Positions 43,711 to 52,213 of a stretch of DNA of 64,000 nt are shown piece after piece. A program made the position numbers and the translations under genes. Every line of letters starts with the position of its first letter. Within the stretch, counting starts at the first letter, position 1. This DNA comes from Hydrogenophaga sp. SL48 (GTDB taxonomy: Bacteria > Pseudomonadota > Gammaproteobacteria > Burkholderiales > Burkholderiaceae_C), in assembly GCF_021729865.1 (NCBI RefSeq), contig NZ_CP063400.1, positions 3,782,001 to 3,846,000 on the forward strand, written 5' to 3'. The notes under the pieces are model-generated. The model ran no database searches. It was given only the letters and a program-made list of their open reading frames with translations, and had not been told where the DNA came from.

Positions 43711-44913
43711 TTAGGTACGGGGTCCGGGCGCGGCCCCCGTGTCTCGCAGTCGCTGACGGTCTTCCTTTGAATAGCCCAGGCCGGTCAGCACGGCCTCCGT
43801 GTCCTGGGCAAAACCCGGCGGCCGCTTGCCCGGCGACCCGGGTGTTCCCAGCAACCTCATGGGGGAGCGCAGGCCGGTGTAGTGGTCGCGGCGGACGACG
43901 ATGTCGCGGTGTTCGCAGTGCGCGTGCGCGAGCGCCTGCGGCACCGAATTCACCGCGCCGGCCGGCACGCCCGCCCGCATGAGCGCTTCGCACAGCGGCC
44001 CGCACGCCCGGTCTGCGATGGCCGCCTCGATCACCGCCTTCAGCGCGGCGCGGTGGCCCACGCGCAGGCTGTTGGAGGCAAACCGCGCGTCGTCCGGCAG
44101 GTCGGGCAACCCCAGGCAGGCGCCCAGGCGGCGGAACTGAGCGTCGTTCAGGATGCCGATGAACAGCTCCCCGTCCTGCGCCCTGAACTTGTCGTACGGG
44201 GCGATGTTCGGGTGCGCACTGCCCAGCAGCCGCGGCGAGTCCTTCGAGGCGAACCAGTTGGACGCGTGCGGCAGCAGCAGGCTGAGGGCCGTGTCGTACA
44301 GCGTGGCCTCCACCCGCTGCCCCCGCCCGCTGGCGTGCCGGGCCTGCAGTGCCATGAGGATGCCGGTCAGGGCGACGTAGCCGGTGAGGTGGTCCACGAT
44401 GGGCATGCCCACCCGCGTGGTGCCGCTGCACTCGTCGCCGTTGATGCTCATCAGGCCGCACATCGCCTGCAGCACGGCGTCGTATCCGGGCAACCCGCCG
44501 AGCGGGCCGTCGTTGCCGAAGCCGGTGATGCTGCAGTGGATGAGCCGGGGGTAACGCGCCGACAGCGTCTGCTCGTAGCCCAGCCCCCAGCGCTCCAGCG
44601 TGCCCGGCAGGAAGTTCTCGACCAGCACGTCCGCATCGGCCAGCAGGCGGTGGAGCACGTCCTGCGCCTCCGGCTTCGACAGATCGAGGCTGATCGCCTG
44701 CTTGCCCCGGTTGAGCGCCAGGAAGTACGCTGCGTTGCCCTCGCCGTCGAACGGCGGCCCGAGGCCCCGGGTCTCGTCGCCCGAAGGCGGCTCGACCTTG
44801 ACCACCTGGGCGCCGTGATCCGCCAGCATCTGGGTGCACAGCGGTCCCGCCAGCACCCGGGTGAGGTCCACGACCTTCACGCCGTTCAGTGCGCCACTGG
44901 CGGTGGTGGTCAT
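43711..44913 (-). CDS. CaiB/BaiF-type CoA transferase (class III)
   Basis: 400 residues. The N-terminus VKVVDLTRVLAGPLCTQMLADHGAQVVKVEPP is typical of formyl-CoA transferase, and PIVDHLTGYVALTGILMAL contains the catalytic aspartate (Asp174) that forms the aspartyl-CoA intermediate. It follows the MaoC-type gene by six bases, so they are co-transcribed. It probably shuttles CoA from a donor acyl-CoA to the pathway acid. Confidence 0.91.
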   Translation of the reverse strand: MTTTASGALNGVKVVDLTRVLAGPLCTQMLADHGAQVVKVEPPSGDETRGLGPPFDGEGNAAYFLALNRGKQAISLDLSKPEAQDVLHRLLADADVLVENFLPGTLERWGLGYEQTLSARYPRLIHCSITGFGNDGPLGGLPGYDAVLQAMCGLMSINGDECSGTTRVGMPIVDHLTGYVALTGILMALQARHASGRGQRVEATLYDTALSLLLPHASNWFASKDSPRLLGSAHPNIAPYDKFRAQDGELFIGILNDAQFRRLGACLGLPDLPDDARFASNSLRVGHRAALKAVIEAAIADRACGPLCEALMRAGVPAGAVNSVPQALAHAHCEHRDIVVRRDHYTGLRSPMRLLGTPGSPGKRPPGFAQDTEAVLTGLGYSKEDRQRLRDTGAAPGPRT

Positions 44914-44918
44914 GGTCT

Positions 44919-46058
44919 TCAGCCCTTGGAAGGCAGGATGACGATGCCGCTGCCGATCACCGAGAGTTCGTCGTTCTGGTTGCGGGCTTCCTGCTCGATC
45001 TCCACCATGTGCTGGCCGTTCTCGATGAACTTGCGCTTGACCTTGGCCTTGATGAACAGCATGTCGCCCTCGGGGTTGTGGCGGCGGATCTTGCAGCTGG
45101 CCTTGTGCAGGAAGCCGGCGTCACCGATCCAGTTGGTGAGCTGGTGCGTGAGCCACGAGGTGCGCTCCGGACCGTAGTCGTAGGCACCGGGCGCGCCCAC
45201 TTCCAGCGCGAAGTCTTCTTCCCAGTGCACACGCTCCGGGCAGTCGGGGATGCCGAAGCGGTTCTTGATGCCGACGCCCGGGTGCTGGTCGATGAGTTTC
45301 CAGGCCAGCTTGTTGGCGCGGATGTACAGACCGCCCCAACCCTGGGCGTAGGCGATGAACCCCGTCACGGTCATCGGGCCCTTGAACATCACGGGCAGGG
45401 CTTCGCCTTCCTTCACGTCTTCCCAGTAGCGGGGCGTGGCACCGCGGATTTCTTCGTCGCGGTACAGCTGGTAGGCCGCGCCCAGCTCTTCATCGGTGTA
45501 ACGGCGCGGCGCGCTCGACCGGGCCTCGGTGTACTTGGTGCCCTGCTCGCGGGCGTGGTCGCGCTCGGTGCGGAAGCACCAGCTGTCGGCTTCGGCCACC
45601 TTGTCACCGGTCTGGTTGAAGAAGTCCACGTGGTAGGTCTGCTGGACGGCACGACCGGCGAAGCGGGTCTGGTGCTCGACCAGGTCCTTCAGGTGGGCTT
45701 CGGTGTGGATCTCGTCGTTGCGGTGCACCGGCTTGTGCCAGGTCCAGTCGGCACCCGACCACATGGCGTGCACGCCCGGCAGACCACCGACGTAGCCCGA
45801 CACGATGCGGCTGGTCGAAAACAGGAAGCTGGGCAGCGCCACGATGCCACCGTGGTGGCTCTTGGCCGCGTAGTCGGGATCGCACCAGAGCGGGTTGTCG
45901 TCGCCGATGCCGTGGGCGTAGTGGCGGATGTTGTCGCGTGTGGCCTCGTGGCACCAGGGTTCGACGGTGTGGCCGATCTTGACGCCGATGCGCTCGCGCA
46001 ACTCGTCGAGGCCGCTTTCGGTGATCTTGGGAAACTGGCGGGGTTCGGTGCTGGACAT
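44919..46058 (-). CDS. Acyl-CoA dehydratase with two hotdog domains (FAS1-DH/MaoC type)
   Basis: 379 residues from the ATG that gives MSSTEPRQFPKITESGLDELRER, with GGAG upstream. The N-terminal hotdog has ATRDNIRHYAHGIGDDNPLWCDPDYA (the MaoC-type Asp/His pair region) and LPSFLFSTSRI. The second domain ends SCKIRRHNPEGDMLFIKAKVKRKFIENGQHMVEIEQEARNQND. The arrangement matches FAS1-DH-region proteins such as mesaconyl-CoA hydratases. The frame extends far upstream, but that part overlaps the ligase gene. Hydration of an enoyl-CoA is the likely step. Confidence 0.86.
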   Translation of the reverse strand: MSSTEPRQFPKITESGLDELRERIGVKIGHTVEPWCHEATRDNIRHYAHGIGDDNPLWCDPDYAAKSHHGGIVALPSFLFSTSRIVSGYVGGLPGVHAMWSGADWTWHKPVHRNDEIHTEAHLKDLVEHQTRFAGRAVQQTYHVDFFNQTGDKVAEADSWCFRTERDHAREQGTKYTEARSSAPRRYTDEELGAAYQLYRDEEIRGATPRYWEDVKEGEALPVMFKGPMTVTGFIAYAQGWGGLYIRANKLAWKLIDQHPGVGIKNRFGIPDCPERVHWEEDFALEVGAPGAYDYGPERTSWLTHQLTNWIGDAGFLHKASCKIRRHNPEGDMLFIKAKVKRKFIENGQHMVEIEQEARNQNDELSVIGSGIVILPSKG

Positions 46059-46108
46059 GTGGTCTCCTGGGGTGGTTGGGTGAATGGGTGAACGAATGGG
46101 GTGGGTGA

Positions 46109-47671
46109 TCAGGACGCCGTCGCGACCGCAGCAGCGAGCTCCTGCTCGCGCAGCTTCTTGCGGTGCACTTTCCCGGCGGGGGTCTTGGGCAGTTCGGGCA
46201 CGACGGCAACGTGGCGCGGGTATTCGTGCTGGCTCAGCTTGTGGCGCACCAGGTCCTGGATCTCTTCGGTGAAGGCCTCGGACTCGGGCCGCGCGCTCAC
46301 GACAAAGGCCTTGACCACCTGTCCGCGCACGGCGTCGGGCACGCCGATGGCGGCCGCCTCCAGCACATCGGGGTGCATGAGGATCACGTTCTCGATCTCG
46401 ACCGCGCTCATGGTCCAGCCGGCCGAGATGATCACGTCGTCGGCCCGGCCACCGTGGTGGAAGTAGCCCGCGCTGTCGATGCGCCCCAGGTCCTTGGTGG
46501 GAATCCACTGGCCACGGCGCTGGACCATCAATTGCCCGGTGGTGCCGACGGGACACAGCTGGCCGTCGACGTCGTGCACCTCCACCCGGGTGCCTGGCAC
46601 GGGCTTGCCGAGCGAGCCGCGTTTCACCCGGAAATCCGGCGCGCCCGGGTAGCTGACCAGCACCACACCGATCTCGGTGGTGCCGTACATGCTGCAGACC
46701 TCCAGGCCAAAGGTCTGGTGCACGAAGTTCGCGGTCTCGTCGTCGATGGGCTCGCCGGTGAACGACAGCTTCTCGAAGGCGTAGGTGTAGCGGTCGGCGA
46801 CAACGCTGTTCTTCATCATGCGGTAGTGCGTGGCCGCGGCCGACATGTTGGTGAAGCGGTGTTCTGAGAGGGCCTGCAGCAGCCGCTCGGGCTTGAAGCG
46901 CCCGCTGTAGGCACCCACCGTCAGGCCGAGGGCCAGCGGTGCCAGCGTGCCGTGCCACAGCCCATGCCCCCAGGCCGGCGACGAGGGACAGAAGAAGCGG
47001 TCACCCGGGCGCAGACCGGTGCCGTACAGCGCCGCCACCATCAGGGTGATCAGGGCGCGGTGTGAATGTTTGACGGCGTCGGGCAGCTCGCGGGTGGTGC
47101 CCGAGGTGTACTGGAACACCGCCAGGTCGTCGGCCCGCGTCTTCACCTCAAAGGTCGAGGGCAGGTGCTGGATGGACGACAGGAAGTCGGCGTTGAAGAC
47201 CAGCACGCCATCGCCAACGATGGACCGCGCCACCGCCTGCTTCTCGTCGTTGGTCACCAGCAGCGCCGGCTGGCAGTCGTTGACACGCAGGCGGATGCCG
47301 TCGGGGCCGAACAGCGTGAACAGCGGCACCGCGATCGCGCCGCTCTTGATGACGCCGAACATGGCGACATAGAACGCCCGCGAGGGCTCCAGCATGATCG
47401 CCACGCGCTGGCCGGGCTGAATGCCCAGCGCCACCAGGTGGTGGGCAAAACGCGAGGAATCCTCGGCCAGTTCTTTGAAGGTGATGACCTCGTCGGCGCC
47501 TTCGGCGTTCACCACGATCAGCGCCTCGCGCCCGGAGGCGGCGTAACGGTCCACGCACTCGTGGCCCATGTTCAGGTGTTCGCGGTTGCCATCGAACAGC
47601 TCCCACAACTTGTCGTTGGAGAAGTGCGCCTGGGCATCGGCGTAGCTGGTGAAGTCGGTCAGTTTTTTCAT
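46109..47671 (-). CDS. Acyl-CoA synthetase (ANL superfamily) with an unusual P-loop
   Basis: 520 residues from the ATG that gives MKKLTDFTSYADAQAHF. The adenylation core is present: FQYTSGTTRELPDAV at the P-loop, then SSPAWGHGLWHG, MYGTTEIG, and the C-terminal lid GRADDVIISAGWTMSAVEIEN and PKTPAGKVHRKKL with the catalytic lysine. The usual GxPKG after YTSGTT is replaced by RELPD, so the normal lysine is missing. The likely operator and strong promoter lie 66 bases upstream. The substrate is unknown. Confidence 0.9.
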   Translation of the reverse strand: MKKLTDFTSYADAQAHFSNDKLWELFDGNREHLNMGHECVDRYAASGREALIVVNAEGADEVITFKELAEDSSRFAHHLVALGIQPGQRVAIMLEPSRAFYVAMFGVIKSGAIAVPLFTLFGPDGIRLRVNDCQPALLVTNDEKQAVARSIVGDGVLVFNADFLSSIQHLPSTFEVKTRADDLAVFQYTSGTTRELPDAVKHSHRALITLMVAALYGTGLRPGDRFFCPSSPAWGHGLWHGTLAPLALGLTVGAYSGRFKPERLLQALSEHRFTNMSAAATHYRMMKNSVVADRYTYAFEKLSFTGEPIDDETANFVHQTFGLEVCSMYGTTEIGVVLVSYPGAPDFRVKRGSLGKPVPGTRVEVHDVDGQLCPVGTTGQLMVQRRGQWIPTKDLGRIDSAGYFHHGGRADDVIISAGWTMSAVEIENVILMHPDVLEAAAIGVPDAVRGQVVKAFVVSARPESEAFTEEIQDLVRHKLSQHEYPRHVAVVPELPKTPAGKVHRKKLREQELAAAVATAS

Positions 47672-48006
47672 GGTGTTCGTCGTTCGTCTGGTGTGGATGA
47701 ATTCTTGGTGGATTTTCAATTTTTGTCAAATGGCACATTATTTTGTACATAGACAATTTGTCAAATCACCCAAAAACGGTCTTGAGAAGCGCTTCTCCAG
47801 CGCATGAACGTCAATGCATCAGCAAGGGGGATATCGGGTGATGGAGGGGCCGGCGGCCTGGCGCGGACAGCGCCCGGGGAGTGCTCCGCGCCGGCACGCG
47901 GGCGCGCTGACAAAAAGCCTCACAAGGCCTCGAGGCCCCGATGGTCAGGCGGTGCCGACCGGCATCAAGTGCAGGGACCGTCCGGTCGCGGACAGGCCGC
48001 GGCCGG
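47672..48006 (-). other. Intergenic region with the ligase promoter; otherwise unremarkable
   Basis: A gene-free stretch of 335 bases between the ligase and the thioesterase-like gene. It holds the promoter and operator listed separately, a 10-bp direct repeat TTTGTCAAAT (47722-47731 and 47757-47766) and a 14-bp palindrome GAGAAGCGCTTCTC (47784-47797). I see no gene or terminator in the rest. Confidence 0.6.
47737..47764 (-). promoter_or_regulatory. Promoter of the CoA ligase gene with operator inside the spacer
   Basis: On the minus strand -35 TTGACA (47764-47759), a 16-base spacer and -10 AATAAT (47742-47737) form a near-consensus sigma-70 promoter, 66 bases before the ATG. The palindrome TTGTCTATGTACAA (47756-47743) fits entirely within the spacer, so a bound protein would block polymerase. 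Confidence 0.75.
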
Positions 48007-48441
48007 TCACCTCGCCGGAGCGGGTCTCAGCGGTTTCAGGATGGCGCGGGCGACCAGGACGGGCCGGTCTTCGACCTGCACCGAGCCCTCCATGAACACC
48101 AGGCTGCCGGTGCGCGCGGTGACACTCGCCCGGGCCAGCGCGAACTGCCCCGCGCGCACCTCGGCGAGGAAGTGCGTGTCGAGCTGCACGGTCACACACG
48201 GCGTGCGATCACAGGCCTCCCAGGCCACCGTGCTCAGCACGTGATCGATCAGCGTGCCCAGGGCGCCGCCGTGCACCACCCCGGCGGGGTTCAGGTGCCG
48301 GTCTTCGGCGAACAGCCCGTACACCCAGCCAGCGCCCTCGCGTCGCGTCCACAAAGGCCCGGCCAGCCCCATGAAGCCGCCCAGCTGACGGGGCTTCCAG
48401 CCTTGCTCCTGCAAACGATCCATCGGTTCCGAACGGGTCAT
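48007..48441 (-). CDS. PaaI-type thioesterase
   Basis: 144 residues from the ATG preceded by AGAGGA. The hotdog motif NPAGVVHGGALGTLIDHVL is typical of PaaI-like thioesterases, with VTVQLDTHFLAEVRAGQFALARASVTARTGSLVFMEGSV after it. It may release stuck CoA esters in the pathway. It is co-directional with the cluster. Another TTGT-N6-ACAA site lies 71 bases upstream. Confidence 0.87.
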   Translation of the reverse strand: MTRSEPMDRLQEQGWKPRQLGGFMGLAGPLWTRREGAGWVYGLFAEDRHLNPAGVVHGGALGTLIDHVLSTVAWEACDRTPCVTVQLDTHFLAEVRAGQFALARASVTARTGSLVFMEGSVQVEDRPVLVARAILKPLRPAPAR

Positions 48442-48511
48442 GAGGTCCTCTTTCTGGTGGCTTGGGTGGGGCGATCCCGGTGCAATCAATGGATGCCTTG
48501 AAGCAAACAAA

Positions 48512-48525
48512 TTGTACGGACACAA
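48512..48525 (-). promoter_or_regulatory. TTGT-N6-ACAA palindrome before the PaaI-type gene
   Basis: On the minus strand TTGTGTCCGTACAA; with flanking bases it is AATTGTGTCCGTACAA. A TTGGGA -35 precedes it with the same 16-base spacing as in the ligase promoter, but the -10 (TTTGTT) is poor. Shares arms with the IclR sites at 41829 and 47743. Confidence 0.55.
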
Positions 48526-48558
48526 TTTCCCAAGCCACCCGGATCGCAGCGGGAAGCC

Positions 48559-49293
48559 TCAGCGCCAGCGCGAACGCCACTCCGTGTAGATGTGGCCGGC
48601 CAGCGCCTGGCTGCCGGACAGGTGCCGCCCGGTGGCGGCGCGCATGCCCACCGGGTCCTGCACGCTGTCCCGGTGCAGCAACACCTGAACCGGGTACACC
48701 GCACCCGGGTGCGCCAGCCAGTCGTCGATCTTCTGCGGCGTGATCTCGATGTGGAACTGCATCGCCAGGTGCTGCCGCAGGGCGAAGGCCTGGTGGGCGC
48801 AGGCCGGTGAGCTGGCGAGCAGCTCGGCACCGGGCGGCAAATCGACGAAGCTGTCGTGGTGCCACTGGTAGACCGTGGCATCGGGGGCCTCGCCCAGCCA
48901 GGTGCGGGCCGTGGCGCTGCCGTTGTGGGTGATGGCATGCCAGCCGATCTCGGGCTGTGCCAGCGTCTCGACGCGACCGCCGAAAGCGCGCGCCATGAGC
49001 TGGCCGCCCAGGCAATGGCCCAGCACCGGGATGCCCAGCGCATCGGCCTCGCGGATCAAGGCTTCGGCCTGGCGCAGCGAGGGACGGTCATCGTTGGCGC
49101 TCCAGGCGCCGCCCAGCACCGCGAGGCCCTTGAAGCCCGCCACCGACGCGGGGTAGGCCTCGCCGGCTTCGGTGCAACACACCTGCCAACACACCCCCTG
49201 TTCATCGAGCCACTGACCGAGAAAGCCCGGACCGTCTTCGTTCAGGTGTTGCAGCACGAGCACGTCTGCATGGGGGATGGGCGATGGGTTCAT
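48559..49293 (-). CDS. Class I glutamine amidotransferase-like protein
   Basis: 244 residues. The nucleophile cysteine is in LGHCLGGQL (Cys94) and the catalytic histidine in MQFHIEIT. Such stand-alone GATase-1 proteins belong to the GuaA-like family and often act on gamma-glutamyl compounds. The chosen ATG gives MNPSPIPHADVLVLQHL. Its role in a CoA cluster is unclear. Confidence 0.86.
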   Translation of the reverse strand: MNPSPIPHADVLVLQHLNEDGPGFLGQWLDEQGVCWQVCCTEAGEAYPASVAGFKGLAVLGGAWSANDDRPSLRQAEALIREADALGIPVLGHCLGGQLMARAFGGRVETLAQPEIGWHAITHNGSATARTWLGEAPDATVYQWHHDSFVDLPPGAELLASSPACAHQAFALRQHLAMQFHIEITPQKIDDWLAHPGAVYPVQVLLHRDSVQDPVGMRAATGRHLSGSQALAGHIYTEWRSRWR

Positions 49294-49374
49294 GGCGCCC
49301 ATGATGGGTGGGCAAGAACCTGCGTGGGGGACCAATCGGGTGCGGTTGGCGGGGGCCGCCGGGCAGCGGGTCCG

Positions 49375-50175
49375 TCAGAACCCGCCGTGACGCCCCTGCC
49401 CTGCCGCAAAACGCTGGGCGCCCTCCAGCGCGTCGGGGATGCGGGCCTTGCCGCGTTGCCATTCCTGCTGCAGGGCGTCACCCAGCGGCAGATCCCACTG
49501 GGCGTAGGCGCTCTCGCGATCGGCGCGCATCGTGGCCTGCGGGAAGGCCGCGAGCTGCCGGGCGAGGGCGATGGCGGCTTCGCGCGCCTGCCCGGTGGGC
49601 ACCACGCGGTTGGCCAGCCCCATCTGCAGCGCTTCAGCGGCGTCCACCTGGCGCCCAGTGAGGATCAGGTCCATCGCATGGCCCATGCCGATCAGGCGCG
49701 GCAGGCGCACGGTGCCGCCGTCGATCAGCGGCACGCCGAAGCGGCGGCAATAGACGCCGAAGTACGCGTCGTCTTCCATCACGCGCAGGTCGCACCACAG
49801 CGCGAGCTCCATGCCACCGGCCACGGCCGCGCCGCTGACCGCCGCGATCACCGGCTTGGACAGGCGCAGGCGCGACGGGCCCATGGGGCCGAGGACGCGC
49901 GGGTCTTGTGCATCAAAGTCCAGCTGATCCAGACCGCCGGACGCTCCCGATGCGGCGAGCCGGGCACCGTGTTGCAGGTCCCAGCCGGCGCAGAAGTGAC
50001 CGTGGGCACCGTGGAACACCGCGACCTTGGCGACCGGGTCGTCTTCAAACGCCAGGAAGGCGGCGCGCAGGGCCACCGCGGTGGCGCTGTCCACGGCGTT
50101 GCGGACCTCGGGGCGGTCCAGGGTGACGATCCAGATGTCGTCCTGTTTGTCGGTGGTGACGGCTGGGTGGCTCAT
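49375..50175 (-). CDS. Enoyl-CoA hydratase/isomerase (crotonase) family protein lacking both catalytic glutamates
   Basis: 266 residues. The crotonase fold is clear: AVFHGAHGHFCAGWDLQ and KPVIAAVSGAAVAGGMELALWCDLRV form the oxyanion hole. The two glutamates used by hydratases are replaced: the first position reads Cys in GVYCRRFGV and the second Asp in MDLILTG. It may therefore catalyse another crotonase-type reaction. It overlaps the AtuA-C-like gene by four bases. Confidence 0.86.
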   Translation of the reverse strand: MSHPAVTTDKQDDIWIVTLDRPEVRNAVDSATAVALRAAFLAFEDDPVAKVAVFHGAHGHFCAGWDLQHGARLAASGASGGLDQLDFDAQDPRVLGPMGPSRLRLSKPVIAAVSGAAVAGGMELALWCDLRVMEDDAYFGVYCRRFGVPLIDGGTVRLPRLIGMGHAMDLILTGRQVDAAEALQMGLANRVVPTGQAREAAIALARQLAAFPQATMRADRESAYAQWDLPLGDALQQEWQRGKARIPDALEGAQRFAAGQGRHGGF

Positions 50176-50585
50176 CGCGGGCCTTCCAGCGCCTGGGCGG
50201 GCGGGTCATCCCCCCACCAGCCCACGCGCGGCGCGTTCAGCGCCTCGGCCAGCTCGGCGGCCGTCACCTCGATCTCCATGCGCAGCAGCGCGCCGGCCAT
50301 GGCCTTGCCCAGGTTGTCGAGCCGCAGGTTGCGCGCGCCGCCGCCCTGCAACGCGCCCTTGAGCACGAACTTGAGCGCCAGGATGTGGGGCAGCGCCCAG
50401 GCGTCCACCTCGCCCGGCAGCCAGGGCGCGAAGTGCGCGCGCACGCGCTCGGCCGTGACCTCGCGCTCCAGCAGGCGGTAGCCAGTGGCGTTCCAGGCGA
50501 AGAGCCCGAAGTCCACCCAGTCGGCCTTGTCGCCGCTGCGTGCGTGGGCGATGCGGGCCAGGGGAATGCGGGTGTTCGCGCTCAT
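50172..50585 (-). CDS. AtuA C-terminal-like (ferredoxin-fold) protein
   Basis: 137 residues. The sequence (PLARIAHARSGDKADWVDFGLFAWN, YRLLEREVTAERVRAHF, ALNFVLKGALQGGGARNLRLDNLGKAMA-like ALKFVLKGALQGGGARNLRLDNLGK) matches the C-terminal domain that follows DUF1446 in AtuA. Here it is a separate gene overlapping AtuA by four bases (ATGA), so the two probably form a complex. Confidence 0.8.
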   Translation of the reverse strand: MSANTRIPLARIAHARSGDKADWVDFGLFAWNATGYRLLEREVTAERVRAHFAPWLPGEVDAWALPHILALKFVLKGALQGGGARNLRLDNLGKAMAGALLRMEIEVTAAELAEALNAPRVGWWGDDPPAQALEGPR

Positions 50586-51982
50586 GAAACGTCTCCCATC
50601 ATCTCGACCCGCACCATCGGCTCCACCTCCGCACGCGGAATCAGCGTCGGCCAGATGCCCAGCAGCTCGCTGGTGTTGTGCAGCCCCATGAAGCCGCAGG
50701 TGTAGGCCGGGCCGCTCAAGGCCATCCACGGGAACAGGCGGCCGAAGCCGTCGGCGGCGGCCTTGCTCTGTGTGCGCAACACCATGCGGGTCCAGATTTC
50801 GTTCGTGCCGTTCAGCGTGGCCGCATCGGGCAGCGGCGCCAGCGGACCGTGCGCCGAGTTCAGCCCCGGGTGCTCGACAAACAGCTCGTCGTGCGGGATG
50901 CGCTTCTCGGCCAGCTGGGTCTGGACGGTGGCGATGGCCGCCTGCGCCTTGTCCCACGCATCGGGCCAGGAGAAGCCCCAGGTCACCTCGGCCTTGAAAC
51001 CGTCGCGAAAGCCCGCCACCACCTTGAGCCGATCGCCCGGCGCCGTGCCGCGTGCGCCGGTGAGGCGCACACGGTCATGGCCTTCGTCGTGCAGCGTGAC
51101 GCCGCTCATGTCGAGCACCACGTCGGGCGAGTGGTAGGCGTGCGGGTTGTGCACCTCGTAGAGCAGTTGCTGGCGCACGGTGTCGAAGTTGATCCGCCCG
51201 CCGGTGCCGGGTGCCTTGGTGATGAGCGCCGTGCCGTCTTCCCACACCTCGGCGAGGGGGTAACCGATGTGGGCCAGATCGGGGATGTCTTTCCACGCGC
51301 CCTGGCTGCCGAAGTTGCCACCGCTGCCCTGGCCGGAACACTCCAGAAGGTGGCCCACGGTGAGGCCCTGCGCCAGGCGGTCCAGCCCGCTGGCGTCGGT
51401 AGGCTTCAGGTCCCAGCCCAGGCTGTGCGCGATGGGCCCCAGGAACAGCGCGGCGTCGGCCACGCGGCCGGTGATCACGATCTCGGCGCCCGCCTCCAGC
51501 GCCTGCACGATGGGTGCCGCGCCCAGGTAGGCGTTGCCGAACACCAGCCGTTCGCGCACCCGCGCCACCGGTTCGCCGGTGAACAGGTGCACCAGTGCAT
51601 CGGCCGGCGTCGAGGTGTCCAGCAGGCGCGGCAACACGTCGTCGCCGCTCACCACCGCGATGCGCGCCCGCCAGCCCTTCGCGGCGAAAGCGGCGAGCAC
51701 CGCCTGCGCCGCACCCATCGGGTTCAGGCCGCCCGCGTTGCAGACGAAGCGCACGCCGCGCGCCTGCATCAGCGGCCACAGCCGCAGCAGCATGGGCACC
51801 ACGTCGCGCGCGTAGCCGAGCGACGGGTCGCGCTGCCGGTCTTTCTGAAGGATGGCGAGCGTGAGTTCGGCCAGGTGGTCGCTGGCGATGAACTGCACGT
51901 CGCCGCGCTGAATGCTGGCGACCACCGGTTCCCAGTGGTCGCCGTAAAAGCCGAGGCCGGCGCCGATGCGGATGGACTTCAT
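50582..51982 (-). CDS. AtuA-type DUF1446 protein
   Basis: 466 residues. Hallmarks are SIRIGAGLGFYGDHWEP, GVRFVCNAGGLNPMGAAQAVLA, VITGRVADAALFLGPIAHSLGWD and GHLLECSGQGSGGNFG. AtuA is needed for terpene (citronellol/geraniol) degradation in Pseudomonas, but this family occurs in other CoA pathways too. It is the first gene of the minus-strand cluster and divergent from the Liv importer. Confidence 0.88.
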   Translation of the reverse strand: MKSIRIGAGLGFYGDHWEPVVASIQRGDVQFIASDHLAELTLAILQKDRQRDPSLGYARDVVPMLLRLWPLMQARGVRFVCNAGGLNPMGAAQAVLAAFAAKGWRARIAVVSGDDVLPRLLDTSTPADALVHLFTGEPVARVRERLVFGNAYLGAAPIVQALEAGAEIVITGRVADAALFLGPIAHSLGWDLKPTDASGLDRLAQGLTVGHLLECSGQGSGGNFGSQGAWKDIPDLAHIGYPLAEVWEDGTALITKAPGTGGRINFDTVRQQLLYEVHNPHAYHSPDVVLDMSGVTLHDEGHDRVRLTGARGTAPGDRLKVVAGFRDGFKAEVTWGFSWPDAWDKAQAAIATVQTQLAEKRIPHDELFVEHPGLNSAHGPLAPLPDAATLNGTNEIWTRMVLRTQSKAAADGFGRLFPWMALSGPAYTCGFMGLHNTSELLGIWPTLIPRAEVEPMVRVEMMGDVS

Positions 51983-52034
51983 GAGGTGTTTCCCGAAGCA
52001 GATGGCGCAGCATACGGGTTTGCGCTATTTATGA

Positions 52035-52048
52035 AAAGCATTTGCTTT
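52035..52048. promoter_or_regulatory. AAAGCA-TT-TGCTTT inverted repeat between AtuA and Liv genes
   Basis: Perfect 6-base arms around TT in an AT-rich patch between divergent genes. On the minus strand it lies inside a possible TTTACA-N16-TAAATA promoter of the AtuA gene. A possible Liv -10 TATAAA is at 52124-52129. The binding protein is unknown. Confidence 0.4.
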
Positions 52049-52213
52049 GTAAAAATAAATCGCACTGGCGCATCCGCGACTTCCCATGGGGTCAACCCTA
52101 GCGTCGGTCTGGTGCAAGGCCGCTATAAACACCGCACAACGTCAGGGCGGCGTGCCACACAGCTTGCAGCAGCGACCTCGGCCCAGACCACCCGAACCAC
52201 AGGAGACAAGCGC

